Assembly (NCBI GenBank): GCA_030272585.1
Contig: BSYQ01000004.1
Location: 4,464,001 to 4,528,000, forward strand
Direction: 5' to 3'
DNA length: 64,000 nucleotides
Source: Bryopsis sp. KO-2023
Taxonomy: Eukaryota; Chlorophyta; Ulvophyceae; Bryopsidales; Bryopsidaceae
In this document: positions 16,759 through 27,309 of the stretch, in pieces
Position numbering within the stretch: the stretch's first letter is position 1
Layout: each line of letters starts with the position of its first letter
Notes under the pieces: model-generated
What the model saw: only the letters and a program-made list of their open reading frames with translations
Database searches by the model: none
What the model was told of the DNA's origin: nothing
Position numbers and translations under genes: made by a program

Positions 16759-16822
16759 AGGCCAAAAGGCCAAGTATATATGTGCTATAGCTATAGCACA
16801 TATATACTTGGCCTTTTGGCCT
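16759..16822. repeat. 64-bp perfect palindrome
   Basis: Positions 16759-16790 are the exact reverse complement of 16791-16822, with no spacer. The arm begins AGGCCAAAAGGCCAAG and runs through tatatatgtg to ctatag at the centre. No flanking duplication was noticed. Confidence 0.95.
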
Positions 16823-17042
16823 ATAGGCTGACTCCTCAGTGGAGGTAAACCACTGTTTCATCCTTTGTATATCTAGATCTCTCCCCAAAGGTTTAACTAC
16901 TATAAAGAAACTGGATCTAGCCACAGGTGGATTCTGCAGGTTGTTTTTTTTTTCAAGTCAGACCAGGAATGCTCTTGTGTGTTCCAGTTCGGTTTCTTTT
17001 GTTTTTTCTTCTTGCCTTTAAGTAATCAAACCAAAAAAATTA

Positions 17043-17809
17043 ATGTTTCGAATGTGTCTGACTAGGAGCATCATGTTTTGCATCCTCGCGGGTGTCATCA
17101 CATCAGCGCTGATGTGTGGCTTCGTCGCAAGAATGGAGAAGAGGAGTGATATGGACACCGACGTTGGAGATGGATACTACTACGGGGTATATTATGGGCA
17201 GATCGCCCATTCTTTCGACAAGATTGTCTACGAGGTGAGTTGAAATAAAACGCAAAAAAAACTTGATGTTAAGAAAAAGGGAGGGAAAAGAAAAAAATGG
17301 AATCTGAATTAAGACTCTAGCATGGAAAAAAAAGGGGGAAAAGGGGGGAAAAAAGAAAACGAAGAAAAAAGTGATTCGAACCCCCTTTTCTCTATCCTTC
17401 CTTAAAATCGATCTCCATTTTTCAGCCCTGTAAATTAAAGTTCAATTGGTTTATGCGTTTTCATTCGAAAAAAAATTTCTGGTTCACTCAAAAGAGGATA
17501 AAATATTAAAAAAATCTGCAGCATCAAAAATTCGAATTCTTTTTGCAGACTTGCGATGCACCGATTACCGCCACGACTGACTCCGTCGCGCCCGCTCCAG
17601 AGATTCCCTTCCATCAAAAGTGCATCCCGTCCTGGGTCGATGTGCTGATCGTGCTGATCTGGCGCTTTCTCTTCCGGGCCCTTTTCACCTTCATCACCAC
17701 CAATCCCACAATCACCGCAGTCGCCACAAGCAGTCTCGACAAATCAACGGGGGCCGTCATTCGATTTTGTTTAGAAATTCGACGGCGGGCGGGGCTACAG
17801 CCCCTGTAA
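17043..17809 (+). CDS. Small predicted membrane or secreted protein, unknown family
   Basis: Two exons, 17043-17234 and 17549-17809, join in phase at a GAG/gtgagt donor and a ttttgcag acceptor to give 150 residues. The N-terminus (residues 10-30, SIMFCILAGVITSALMCGF) is a hydrophobic signal-anchor or signal peptide. A tyrosine- and glycine-rich patch (DGYYYGVYYGQ) follows. A second hydrophobic segment (WVDVLIVLIWRFLFRALF) lies around residues 94-111, and the C-terminus is basic. No family is recognised. Splice-site quality and open phase support a real gene, but there is no homology evidence. Confidence 0.5.
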
Positions 17810-17814
17810 AAAAA

Positions 17815-18374
17815 AAAAAAAAAGAGTAACCCCCCCCCTTGGTCACTCGGGGAAGGGGGGGGGGTGAGGGGGAGGGAAGGGATTTTTTACTTTTCATATT
17901 AAAAAAAAAAACAAATATAAAAACTCACTCATAGGGAAAATAACGTGAGTGGAAACTCCTACTACCAGTTCAGGGTATAATTTGGGTTCGGGAATAGAAA
18001 AAACAAAAAAAATTAAAAAAATCATGCAAACGGGGATAATCTGCATGGAATGGCCTTAGTTTCCTTTCTGGGTGGGAAAAAAAACCAATGGTTTTCTCGG
18101 GGGAGAAAAAAAAATTGTTCGGGGAATTAAAAAGAAATGTTCGGGGAAAAAAATTGTTTTGGGGAGAAAAAAAAGTTTCTTCAGGGAAAGAAAAGAAGAT
18201 GGTGTTGTTCCAAATGTTCAGAAAAAAGAGTGGGGCCTTAGAAAAAAATCTGTCGATCTCTTTTTCGATTATGTGTTGGAAGAGGGAACAAATGAATGAA
18301 AAATTACTTTTGGTCAATCGAGGACAGGGACGTTGGATCAGTTTCAGTCTACTGATCCAATAGACAAAAAAAAA
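17815..18374. other. Low-complexity A/G-rich stretch, no gene seen
   Basis: Homopolymers of A, C and G dominate. Between about 18070 and 18200 there are several degenerate copies of a ttcggggaaaaaaa-type unit. I see no coding exon or RNA gene. Confidence 0.6.
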
Positions 18375-18725
18375 GAACAGAAATAGATATGATTTTAAAT
18401 TATCTATTCATTTTTCAGTTTAAAAAAAAGGGACGGAATTGGGGTCAGAGAATGATGCACATATTGTTGAAGGAAGGAGTGTCATCAAAAGGCTGTTGGG
18501 AAAAACACCCTTATAGAATGAAAAAGCACCCCTCGATGAAGTTTGGGGTTCAGAAGGGGGCTTGAAAAATTGATTTTGGACCAGAAGTAAAGGAAAAAAG
18601 TCATACTGTGATTTTTAACTCGACGAAAATCAGGGAAGGTGGATTGATGGTTTTTGTTGTGGTAAAGGAGAAAGAAAAAGGGGAGGGACGCAAAAGATAT
18701 TGTTGACACTTGGTGAGTTTTTTTG
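18375..18725. repeat. Interspersed repeat family B, copy 1
   Basis: About 350 bp match 46630-46980. Both copies contain an acceptor-like tttttcag followed by an open segment reading GRNWGQR(M/T)MH.LLKEGVSSKG and then MKFGV, so the family probably descends from an exon of a mobile element or multicopy gene. Both are broken downstream. Confidence 0.75.
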
Positions 18726-18956
18726 CATCTTTGAAAAAAAGAGGTTTATTACTTTCGGTCAATTTAGGACAGGACAGCATTGACATGGGGACAGGGTCAA
18801 GTTTTATCGACTGGATTCTGGTGGAAGGGATTCAAGCAACAAAAAAAAAAAGAACTGAAATATAGATGATTTATCCCTATTATCCTTGAACCATCGATAA
18901 CATCATTCATCTCTGTAAAATCCTCAATCCTGTTCTTTCTTTCCACTCCACGATAC

Positions 18957-19190
18957 CTTTCTCAGAATGGTCGCAGCGACAGTTCTGTTTTCGGCTTGAG
19001 GTCCCTTCGCCAAAACCTCGAGGAACTTCCCCACGAAAGCATCGGGGTGATGCCGACCGAACGCATCCAGCAGCTTCTCTGCTTCGCCGCGTTTGGCACC
19101 GTCGACGCTGCCTAATTGGGATATGAAACCAGAGTACTGCGTGACATCCGCAGCCGAGAGCTCCTTCAGTTGCTGCTGGAGATCAGCCAT
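18957..19190 (-). pseudogene. First exon of an importin-beta-like protein, rest not found
   Basis: An ATG at 19190 opens 78 codons in phase to a donor (AAG/gtatcg). The protein begins MADLQQQLKELSAADV and includes GEAEKLLDAFGRHHPDAFV and RTVAATILRK. The arrangement of two short helices followed by a (A/V)A.(I/L)LR(K/R) motif is that of the first HEAT repeat of importin-beta/karyopherins such as IPO5. Downstream exons should lie below 18950 on this strand, but only repeat family B, low-complexity DNA and a plus-strand gene are there. It is either a truncated gene fragment or has a very long first intron. Family assignment is tentative. Confidence 0.4.
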
Positions 19191-19938
19191 TTCCTGCAGC
19201 CTTTTCTTTCCGTTCGAGGGAGAAAGCGTTCGTTCGATCTGCGTGAGCAGATTCCTCTCAACGAGAAGCAGCACGCGGGACGAATGTCTGTTGGGGAGAA
19301 GAGAATTGTGGGCGAAAAGTTTTTCCGTTCGTGCAGGAGTATACTGCGTTGGGGGCGAGCGTCTCGACGCGCGTTGGCTTTGCCTGCGTTTTCCTAGGGT
19401 TCATTTCGACGCTAAAAACTGCGCAGGACGCCAGAAACGCATCAACATCCGCGTCAGCCCCTCGTTTCGTTTTCTTTTCGTAATTTCGTAACTGTCGTCC
19501 GAATGCCCCAAAGGGAACAAACGGAGCAGGAAAAAAAAATGAGTTTTCGTTGTCGAGTTTGGGTGTGCACAGAAAGTACAATCGCTGATGTCGAGCCTGT
19601 CCTGTCCCGAATGGGAACGTCACTGGAAAATCCAACACTCAAATCCACCTGCCCCAGAAATGCACTACACAGCGACAGACCCCCACGTTTTTTTTTGTTC
19701 CACCACCCCCTTTTCCCGTTGGCTTTGCGCAGCAATCGGGCAAGCGCTCCGGTGCGGTCGGGTTTTGGAAAAAAAAAGAGAGAGCGAGAGCCGTCGTCTT
19801 CTTGGTTTTCGATTTGCGCGGATCGCGCGGCGGGGAGAGCGGACGGCGACTGCCGAAAAAACATTTTGTACAGAAATTACGTCATAGTGGGGCTCTGGTA
19901 GCGACCGGATTTGTGGAGTCCGATTTTTCGTTATCGAA
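19191..19938. promoter_or_regulatory. Probable divergent promoter region
   Basis: This GC- and CpG-richer stretch separates the start codons of the importin-like exon (minus) and the helicase-like gene (plus). The composition contrast with neighbouring introns and the head-to-head arrangement suggest a shared promoter. No specific motif is claimed. Confidence 0.35.
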
Positions 19939-21665
19939 ATGAAGACGGAGCCGAGCTTGAAGCAATATTACGTCGCGGTTGGAACGGCGGACGCGAAGTT
20001 GGTCAGTTGACGCGGCGTTTCTCTTTTTGTTTTCTCGTGAACTTGTACCAGATCCGATTAACGGACGTCAGCGCTCCCTGATCTCGAAGTTCGACGTCCG
20101 GGGGGATATTTGGGGGTGTGGGAACCGCGAGCTGGGAGATTTTCCGATAAGAGATCTTCATATTGATGAGTGCTGTAGAGGGCGCGACGAGTTTGCGTCG
20201 TGAAAAGCTGATTTTTGTGATGGTTTCGATCAGGCAACTTTATTGGACCTGTTGCAAGCTCTGCACGCGAACAAGAAGTTGGCTTTGGCGGTGTGCTGTT
20301 CGTCCAGAGACTCCCTCGACAATGTGATCGCAGGATTGGCCGCCGTTCGGCGCTTTCGGGTTTTCCCAGTGGTAGGGCACCTGTCAGGGATCGAAACATC
20401 CCCACAAGTTTTTCGACTTGGTTTGCCTGTTGGGCTGTAAAGCCATCCCCTCACTGTGTTATTGGTGGCTTACAATTTTTTTGGTGGGAGAAAGTCAGGT
20501 GAATCCAATCGATACCTTGCTTATTTTTTTTTTTGGGGGGGGGGTTGCAGTTTTCTGACATGTCTGAGGCCGAGAGGAACACGGTGTTGGAAAGCTTCCA
20601 GGCCACACGTGCTGCAGAAACTGAACCGAATAATAGTGCTCCAGATGACCCCGAACTGGACGAACAGACTGGACACGATGCCAGACAGACCAGGGACAAT
20701 TCATTGGTAATAATCACAATTTGAAAAAATCATCAGGCTAGTTTGCCCACTGCAAATTAAACATTCATTCATTATTTTCATTTATTCATGCATGTATCAT
20801 GATCATTTACCAAAAAAACTTCATAGGCGAATGTTCTGGCAAAGGATAGATTCGCCATGACCACCGAATTCTTGAAAAAAAAAAAAAAAGGAGAAGCGAT
20901 GGTTTAGTTCTCATTCCTGCGGAGTGTTTCACAAGAGCGGACCAAGGCCGATTGACGTGAATTGCTGTGTTAAAAAATGTGTGTGTGTGTTTTTTTGCAT
21001 GCAGGCATGTGTGCTGGTTGCGACCGATGTCGTACTGAAAGCTATGAAATTGTCACTGGGTCTGGAGCTCATTGTGCATTATGATCTTCCGCCGAAGAAG
21101 GTGAATATAGCTCCCAGTTGATCTGCATGTGTTATTTCAAAAAGTCGAAGTAAGAATGAAAAAGGCTTTTGGCTTCTGTCATCTGTGGATGGCATGTGTT
21201 AAAAAAGAAAAAGGCCCATACACAGTGTTTGATTTTCTCAAGCTGCAACTGGCTTTCAGCTTTGATGTAACCCACAAATGCAACCATCAATAAATACTAA
21301 AATTCCATAAAAAAGCAAAATTGAAAAAAATAACGTTCAGGCAATTCGTATCCTCATAACAGAAAACAACTCAATCCTGCAAAGTAAAAAAAACATCCCC
21401 ACAAATATTCGACCAAAAACAGAAATTATTATTATTTTTTCCCCTTGAATAGTCCGAGTGAATTGGGTTTGCTCAGGATGTGTATATAAGTCGAGTGAGC
21501 ACGCTTTTTGGAAGCGGCCGAGAACGCAGGGGGGGACTTCACGTGTCCATCAATTTCATAGTGGCTGGACAGCTGGAGCAATTTCGAAATTTGGAAGGGT
21601 TCAGCAGCCACCCGATCGAAGTCATGCCAATTCACATTTCGGATGTGTTCGGCGATCCCTCCTGA
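19939..21665 (+). CDS. Lone helicase C-terminal (RecA2) domain protein, degenerate
   Basis: Exons 19939-20001, 20234-20371, 20551-20706, a possible 20827-20901, 21005-21100 and 21477-21665 join in phase to 213 residues (238 with the optional lysine-rich exon). The order of elements matches the second RecA domain of DEAD-box proteins such as eIF4A/UAP56: LKQYYVAV, then LLDLLQALHANKKLALAVC (motif IV region), DMSEAERNTVLESF (motif QxxR-like), CVLVATDVV (motif V), HYDLPPKK, DVYISRV, and HVSINFIV near the end. There is no upstream ATPase half: exon 1 has its own ATG just before the RecA2 start. The catalytic motif V tail (ARGxD) is replaced by LKAMK and the motif VI HRxGRxxR is lost, so ATP hydrolysis is unlikely. 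An acidic 30-residue insertion follows the SEAERN helix. It may be a regulatory or scaffold relative; a decaying duplicate is possible. Confidence 0.55.
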
Positions 21666-22449
21666 ATAAACCGAGCTGAAAAAAAATTATATATATTTGG
21701 GCTGTTTTTTTTGTCTTCTTTCCGTCTTGCCCAAATCGAAAGGAAGAAAAAAAAAGAAAAAAAAAAGAGAGAATGTTGTATGTTGTTTTGGTTGGTGGTT
21801 GGATAGCTGTTTGTGGGTGGAAAAAAAAAAGATAAAAAAAAAGGTAAATAGGGAATGTGGTGTGGTGCGGTGAATATATTTTGGGTTATATTTGATATAG
21901 AGATCTATATGTATATTGCCTAAACAATCAAGTTCAAATGCTTTTGGGGGCTGCTTTTTTTTCTATTTTTATTGTTTTTGAAAACTATTATGAAGGGGAG
22001 TTTTTGATGTTTTTTTTTGCTTTTTTTTCTTTCTCTTTTTTTTTGCTTTTTATGTTTATGTCTGGTTTTTTTTTTGGTTCTTTTTTTTTATTTCATTTTG
22101 TTTCCGTTGGGAACAGGGGGGGGGGGCTTTTTTTCTATGACAGAAATATATCTGGGAAGAAGGCATGAGAAAAAAACAAAACTGAGCAAGCTTAAGATAA
22201 ATATATACATACATATATATATGCAAGATCGAAGAATTTTGTTCGGCCAAATTTCTTAGGGTAACGTTGTGGTGGGGAGTTGAAGAGAAAAAAAAAATCG
22301 TTTTTTTTCATAAAATCACGTGTGTTTTTTTTTCAACAAGAATGGAAAAATGAATTGGGTGATGATTTGGAAGAGAGGGGGGGGTGGGGCAGGGGAATTT
22401 GAAACATGGTTTCCTTCTGTGTTTTTTTTTTTGGTTTTGATTTTGTAAT
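21666..22449. other. AT- and T-rich spacer, nothing recognised
   Basis: Long A and T tracts and short TA microsatellites occur (for example 22200-22222). No exon or RNA gene is evident. Confidence 0.6.
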
Positions 22450-23205
22450 ATGTCTTCTGAGGTGTTCGTTCAGCCTGGAAGAGACAGAAAAAAGGAAAAG
22501 CTTGATGAGAAAGAAACCCTACTGCCAGGAATGCAATGTATAATTTTTGGTGGTTTTCTTGTAAAGTGCTTTGGTTTTTTTTCGGACATTGTGCTTCGGA
22601 CGTTCTCGATGGATAACCTATTAATTTTACTTTTTCGCCAATCAAACTGGAAAGCAATTCAACCGACGTAGAAAATTTAATAGAAAACACTACCGCACAA
22701 CAGATTCTGGTGCTCATTGATGCTTCAGCAATTCTTATTGATTGTTGAAAGCCTCGAGAGAAGGTTTTAGGGTCAAGTGGAGCTCGCTTACTTGCAGCAA
22801 CCCTTGACCATCCATCATTCTGGATGCATCATTTCAATGGGTTTTTCCCCTAGTTGCAGTGGCAGGTCCTCCAGTCGAAGTCCCGGCTGAACCCAAGCAG
22901 ATGTGTGGAGTTTCAGCTGAAACTCCAGCGGACATTCCCGTGGCGCCTCAATCAGGTCAGGATGCGAACTTCGGGAGCCACCCTTATTTCATGTTGTTTT
23001 TTTTACAGCAGCTAAGGAAGGAAGCAATGGGGATGTCATGGTGGAGCCATCGACTCGATGGCATCGAGTGAGGGAAATGCGGAGAAGGCCTTGCGCGCGC
23101 TCTGGGAATATTTTGACAAGCTTTCTGAGGAGGGATTGGAAGGTTCTGGAAGGTTTTGATATCACCAGGGTGTTTTGGGCAGCGGAGAATCAGAGGCTTG
23201 TGTGA
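22450..23205 (+). CDS. Hypothetical protein, three exons
   Basis: Exons 22450-22537, 22860-22955 and 23009-23205 close in phase (T/TG and G/CA split codons) to 126 residues ending in TGA. The N-terminus is charged (GRDRKKEKLDEKETLLPG), the middle is Pro/Ala/Val-rich (PVEVPAEPKQ, PADIPVAPQS) and the C-terminus is basic (WHRVREMRRRPCARSG). No domain is recognised. Support is limited to splice-site and phase consistency; it might be a false model. Confidence 0.35.
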
Positions 23206-23493
23206 ATTGTGACGATCAAGACATGGTGGATTAGAATTTCCTCCCCTTTTTTTTACATCAGTGAGGAAATTTGACTTTGGTAAAAATCCAGTGTGAGGGA
23301 TTGAAACTTTGAGTGTCCAAAAAAGGGGAAGAAATGAAGGGGGTTTTTTGTAGTGGTGGCAGATTTCTGTAGTGGTGGAAGCTTGTGGGCAATAGCAGGC
23401 CCTCAGACTTTCCCCCAATTTGTAACTGTTGTTTGTTTTGTGTCAGCTCATTCATGTAAAAGACTATTTCTTATGGTTGATTCAGTCCATGGG

Positions 23494-23808
23494 TATTGGG
23501 ATGCTGAGTGAGCATACACTCAGCAGATTTGATGGCTTCCCAACCTGTTGCTGGGAATGGAGGTAGAATAGCACTTCATTCGCATGGGTTTCATTGAAAG
23601 TGGTTCCATATCCAACCAAAACAGTTGCACTATCCACCCTGCCATTCATTCAACGAGTTGGGCTTTCAGCATGGCTGAAAACAATCACAGACCCAACTTC
23701 TGCAAACCCCTCCACAAGGTCAAATTGGTGTTGCCAGAATCGGTTCCCTCCAGTCAGACATAACGGAAACAATTCTCGTAATTCTGGCGGACCGACGTTG
23801 ACGGCGCC
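23494..23808. repeat. Interspersed repeat family A, copy 2
   Basis: It matches 15731-16040, with a 17-bp insertion-type difference (acccaacttctgcaaac) and in-frame stops in the frame that is open in the other copy. Homology stops at gacgttgacggcgcc, immediately before a probable LTR-like sequence. Confidence 0.8.
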
Positions 23809-23811
23809 CTG

Positions 23812-24144
23812 TGGTGACAGTTACAGAGACAGTATAAATGCCGTGCAATTATCCTTGTAACATCCTTCTTCTGTGGAACATCGAGTTGTCATAGTTTAGC
23901 GTGGGGAGCAACAGGTGGTGCTCCCTCTGAGAGTCTCTTTACCACGCTCGTCACTCGAAGAGCTCGCCCTGTGCCGTGTGCTCCGGAAGAAGGGTCACGG
24001 GGAAGTCGTGAACAGGTTCACGATTCGTGAATCACGAAGGAAGAAAGAAGGAGTGACTGGGTCGCTCTAAAGTCAAGGCGTTTACACCTCGTGGGTCGTC
24101 TTCAGGCTATTCGACAGGGAAGTCTGGGTGCTGCTTTCTCTTTC
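23812..24144 (+). mobile_element. Probable LTR/leader of a degraded retroelement (element 3), left half
   Basis: The sequence starts TGTGGTGACAG, has a TATAAAT box at about 23834-23840 and leads, once the 24145-45384 insertion and its TTC duplication are removed, directly into the leader of a gag-like reading frame starting at 45479. I infer it is the 5' LTR and untranslated leader of the element whose gag remnant lies at 45479-46215. The 3' LTR was not found, so LTR limits are not proven. Confidence 0.45.
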
Positions 24145-24169
24145 CACTAGTAAAAAAACGGCCAAAATA

Positions 24170-24600
24170 CACGGTTTTTTAAGTACTGAAACTACACGGT
24201 TTGCTAGGGTTTCGTGTCCCAGGAGCATACACGTTTTGGGAAAGAAAACACGGTTTTTGAGTGTGCCATGGCAACATACACAGTTTGTGACGTCCGGAAC
24301 GCTCGCATACACGATTTTGAAAACCGTGTATCTGCATACACGATTTGGGAAAGAAAACACGGTTTTTGAGTGTGCCATGGCAACATACACGGTTTGTGAC
24401 GTCCGGAACGCTCGCATACACGATTTTGAAAACTGTGTATCTGCATACACGGTTTGGGAAAGAAAACACGGTCTTTGAGTGTGCCATGGCAACATACACG
24501 GTTTTGAAAACCGTGTATGTGCATACACGATTTGGGAAAGAAAACACGGTTTTTGTAGTGCGACATCGAAACATACACGGTTTCACATATCGTACCAAGA
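24170..24600. repeat. Left subterminal minisatellite of the CACTA element
   Basis: A 109-bp unit recurs about three times (for example, gtgtgccatg at 24261, 24370 and 24479). Within each unit, catacacgattt and acacggttt motifs alternate and form hairpins such as ATACACGATTTTGAAAACCG/TGTAT. The same hairpin motif is present once at the right end (45343-45365). Confidence 0.88.
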
Positions 24601-24829
24601 GCAATTTCATTGCGATGGAATTATGAAATAATGTACAAAAATACTCACAATTCACAAATTTGTCATATTTTGAAACCACCAGGAGTCGGACCTGCAAGCC
24701 CCCCATCTGGGGATAATTTCCATATCAATTTATTTACATTAATTAAATTTAATCAAAAAAATAATAATAATAAAAAAAAAAAGGAAAAAAATAAAAATGG
24801 AATCCACAAAAAAAACTGGAAACTGGGTC

Positions 24830-26176
24830 CCAAAACTTGGATGGCCACTTTGCATGCGATGTAGGTGTTGACCATCACTTTCATCTGGATTTGCTTCGAG
24901 TTGTGGTTTTCGTCTTTTTTGGTGCCTCCGAAATGTCGGAGGTTGTACCATTGGACTAGGGCTCCATGGAAGTAAGCCTGGAAACCACGAAAAGCAAACA
25001 AGTCTCAAGAATTTCCAGGCATCCTTCCGGAAGGAAAAAAATGACTGCTTGACAAGCAGGAGAAAAAGGAACCCACCTGGACAAAACAGATATATATATA
25101 TGTCTGTATATATATGCCGTGGTGTTCATTGGTGATTTCATACCTGCATGAGAGGTCTGACCAGGCTGATTTGGACGGCTGCCCAAACAAGGAACACAGC
25201 AATTCGAAGCTTTTGCAAGGAATCATTCGATAGCTCGTAAATTTCCACCAGGGGGTCCAGCCAAAGAATGCAGCAGGCTACCACCAACAGCATTTGGCCC
25301 TGTACCAGTGTTTTCGGCCCCAAACTGAAGGAAAGATGCTCCTTTAGCTGTTCGGGGGGAAAGAGCATCAGCTGATGGCACCTGCGAAATTGCCGTTCTT
25401 GATTTCTTCGGAATTTACATCGTAGCGATCGACTAAAATTCAAACTTGCCCCAGTGACCTTGCAGTTTTCTTGAGTTGGCATCGATGTGACCTTGAGAAT
25501 TGTTTTTTCAACAGTGAACAAAATGAAGGTGATACAAAATAATAAAAGTCTTGGCTTTCAGTGGATTTTTTTTTTTGGGGGGGGGGGAGGGTGAGGAAGA
25601 ACAATTTACCTGATGACTCTGGTCACCTCAGTAAATAGCACAGCGCTCAACCCTCCAGCAAATATTGCAAGAATGAAGGCCAATACGATGTGGTCCAAAT
25701 TTACGCTTGGTAAAGAACCTGTTCACACACCAAAACAAACAAAAAAATCAAAAACGACCCCCCAGAAAAAATCTATCCAGCAGCGAATTATCTCCCCCCC
25801 AAAAAATACGTTATAAAAAAACAACAATAAACTGAAGGCCCGAAATCGCTTCTTAGAGTTTTGCAGCCTCAATGTAAAACATTTCAAATATAATAATTGT
25901 AACGACTATAAAACACATAACAAAAATAATAACAAGAATTACATATGCTTACATAATGTCAAAGTTTCATCAAGAAAACCAACAGAGGTCCGCATTTTGC
26001 TCAAATATACGAGTGTATTACATACAGTCGTATATACAGTCGTGTTGGTCTTGTTTTCCCGGGAAAAAAACACTGCTTGGATTAACTAAAACTTCAGTTT
26101 CTGTACCTGGGCTGCGTGCTCTTCTCTTGTTGCAATCTTGACTACGGCTGGTCCACAGCTCCTGGCGCTGTCGTAG
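24830..26176 (-). pseudogene. TMEM161-like membrane protein, partial gene inside the CACTA element
   Basis: Minus-strand exons 26176-26107, 25718-25610, 25432-25144 and 24977-about 24830 join in phase (split codons G/GT and AG/T). They encode three to four hydrophobic segments: DHIVLAFILAIFAGGLSAVL, LVVACCILWLDPLV, LRIAVFLVWAAVQISLV, and VMVNTYIACKVAIQVLG. The order SP.S-TM-loop-LGP-TM-LQKLR-TM-RP.MQAYF and spacing match my memory of the C-terminal half of TMEM161A/B. The N-terminal part was not found, and the expected C-terminal exon runs into the subterminal repeats at 24600, so the copy looks truncated at both ends. Function of the family is poorly defined (multi-pass membrane protein). 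Capture of a host gene by the transposon is the inferred origin. Confidence 0.5.
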
Positions 26177-27309
26177 CTGGGGGAAAGACCACATGGTTGC
26201 TTCAGATTTCAAGGATGAACATTTGAAGGAAATCATACACACACTGGTTGGACACAGCCATGTCAAAATTCTGTTTCTCTGGGCTTCATCCATGACTTAC
26301 TTCAACAAAACAAATGTTGATGCATGTATGGGGATTCCTGCCCCACCAGAAAAGTGACAAATATTGATTTCCAGTGACAAGTGGACAAGTTGCAAAAATC
26401 AACAGCCAGGCAGGGTCATTCCAAGGAGATTTCACTTGAAACACTTGAAAGATCTAAGCCCCTTTCAAATTTCTGCACAAGACCAATATGTGTTCACTGG
26501 GGTTGCTCACTTTATTCTTTGGAGTAGTTGCTCACCTGTCGAGCAGATCCAGCCGTTCAATATTGGCAGAAAAGCACAGCAACAAACGGATTCTAGGGAC
26601 AAGGGAAAGTTGCAAGCATTTGTCAATGTAAGCACCTGTCAGAATAAAAACTCACTGCCAAAAACTCGAAAGAAACAAAAAAGATCTCGCCAGCCCCACT
26701 GACCTGCATCAGTTTGAACCTTCAATTGACATCACTTTGGAGGAGTGGAGTCCTTCCTGTAAGCCAGACCACAAGATTGATTTTGCATCATACATTGCAT
26801 GTACACATATTTTCTCGGTAGTTTAAAATTTTCAAGTCTCCTCTTTTTTCCCCTTGAGGTCATATGTATTGGGTAATGGTAAAGCTAAGGCGAGTACAGG
26901 AGTACAGCAGTGAAGGGGGGTTTGAGCCCCCTGTAGATCCAGTCTCAGGTCACGACAACGTTCTGATAGAGCATGGCATACCGCCTATTCATAAGGGTTT
27001 TCGCGCTGCGCTGCACCTCCGGTTCTGTCGGAAACTGGACTCTTGAAAGACGGCTCCCACGTCACCGACTTCCGCGAAAAGCACGTTGGTCTTCAGAGAA
27101 TCCATGTTCCAGGCGGGCTGACCCAGCTCGCCTCCCCGCATTAACAAGAGCGCATGGTTCATGGCGGTCTCAGAACTGGACGTATATCTGTATGCGTGCT
27201 GCGCACAGCCTGCGCGTTCAACTCGGCCGCCGCAAACCAAAAAGAAACGAATTTTTACAAGTGAAATGTTCAACAAGAGATCGTAAATCCACAGCAAAAC
27301 TCACCCTTC
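26177..27309. other. Cargo region of the CACTA element, unassigned
   Basis: On the minus strand, 26636-26539 (after a ttctgacag acceptor, ending at a gtgagc donor) could be a further upstream exon of the TMEM161-like gene, but phase and homology are unconvincing. From 26989 to 27297 the minus strand is open (with RGGELGQPAWNMDSLKTN) without a recognised family. I see no transposase. Confidence 0.3.

Noticed and set aside
16741..16860. U2/U6 snRNA-like words (CTTGGCCTTTTGGCC, GTGC...GCACATATATACT)
   Set aside because: The similarity is confined to the palindrome arms; the diagnostic downstream parts of U2 or U6 are absent.
20827..20901. Definite extra exon of the helicase-like gene
   Set aside because: It is in phase but contains a long A-run and a weak gtttag donor, so it is kept only as a possibility in that gene's entry.
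24170..24600. CRISPR-like array
   Set aside because: Units are near-identical throughout rather than repeats with unique spacers, and the genome is eukaryotic.
24082..24706. Three overlapping minus-strand open frames of 124-175 codons
   Set aside because: They are different frames through the same 109-bp minisatellite and encode periodic VFSFPN/CMLPWHT-like repeats with no gene-like features.
26364..26702. Plus-strand open frame of 112 codons
   Set aside because: No start context, no family, and the minus strand offers an alternative exon with good splice sites; the evidence does not decide.
26702..26760. Extra upstream exon of the TMEM161-like gene
   Set aside because: Good acceptor and donor exist, but all three frames contain a stop.
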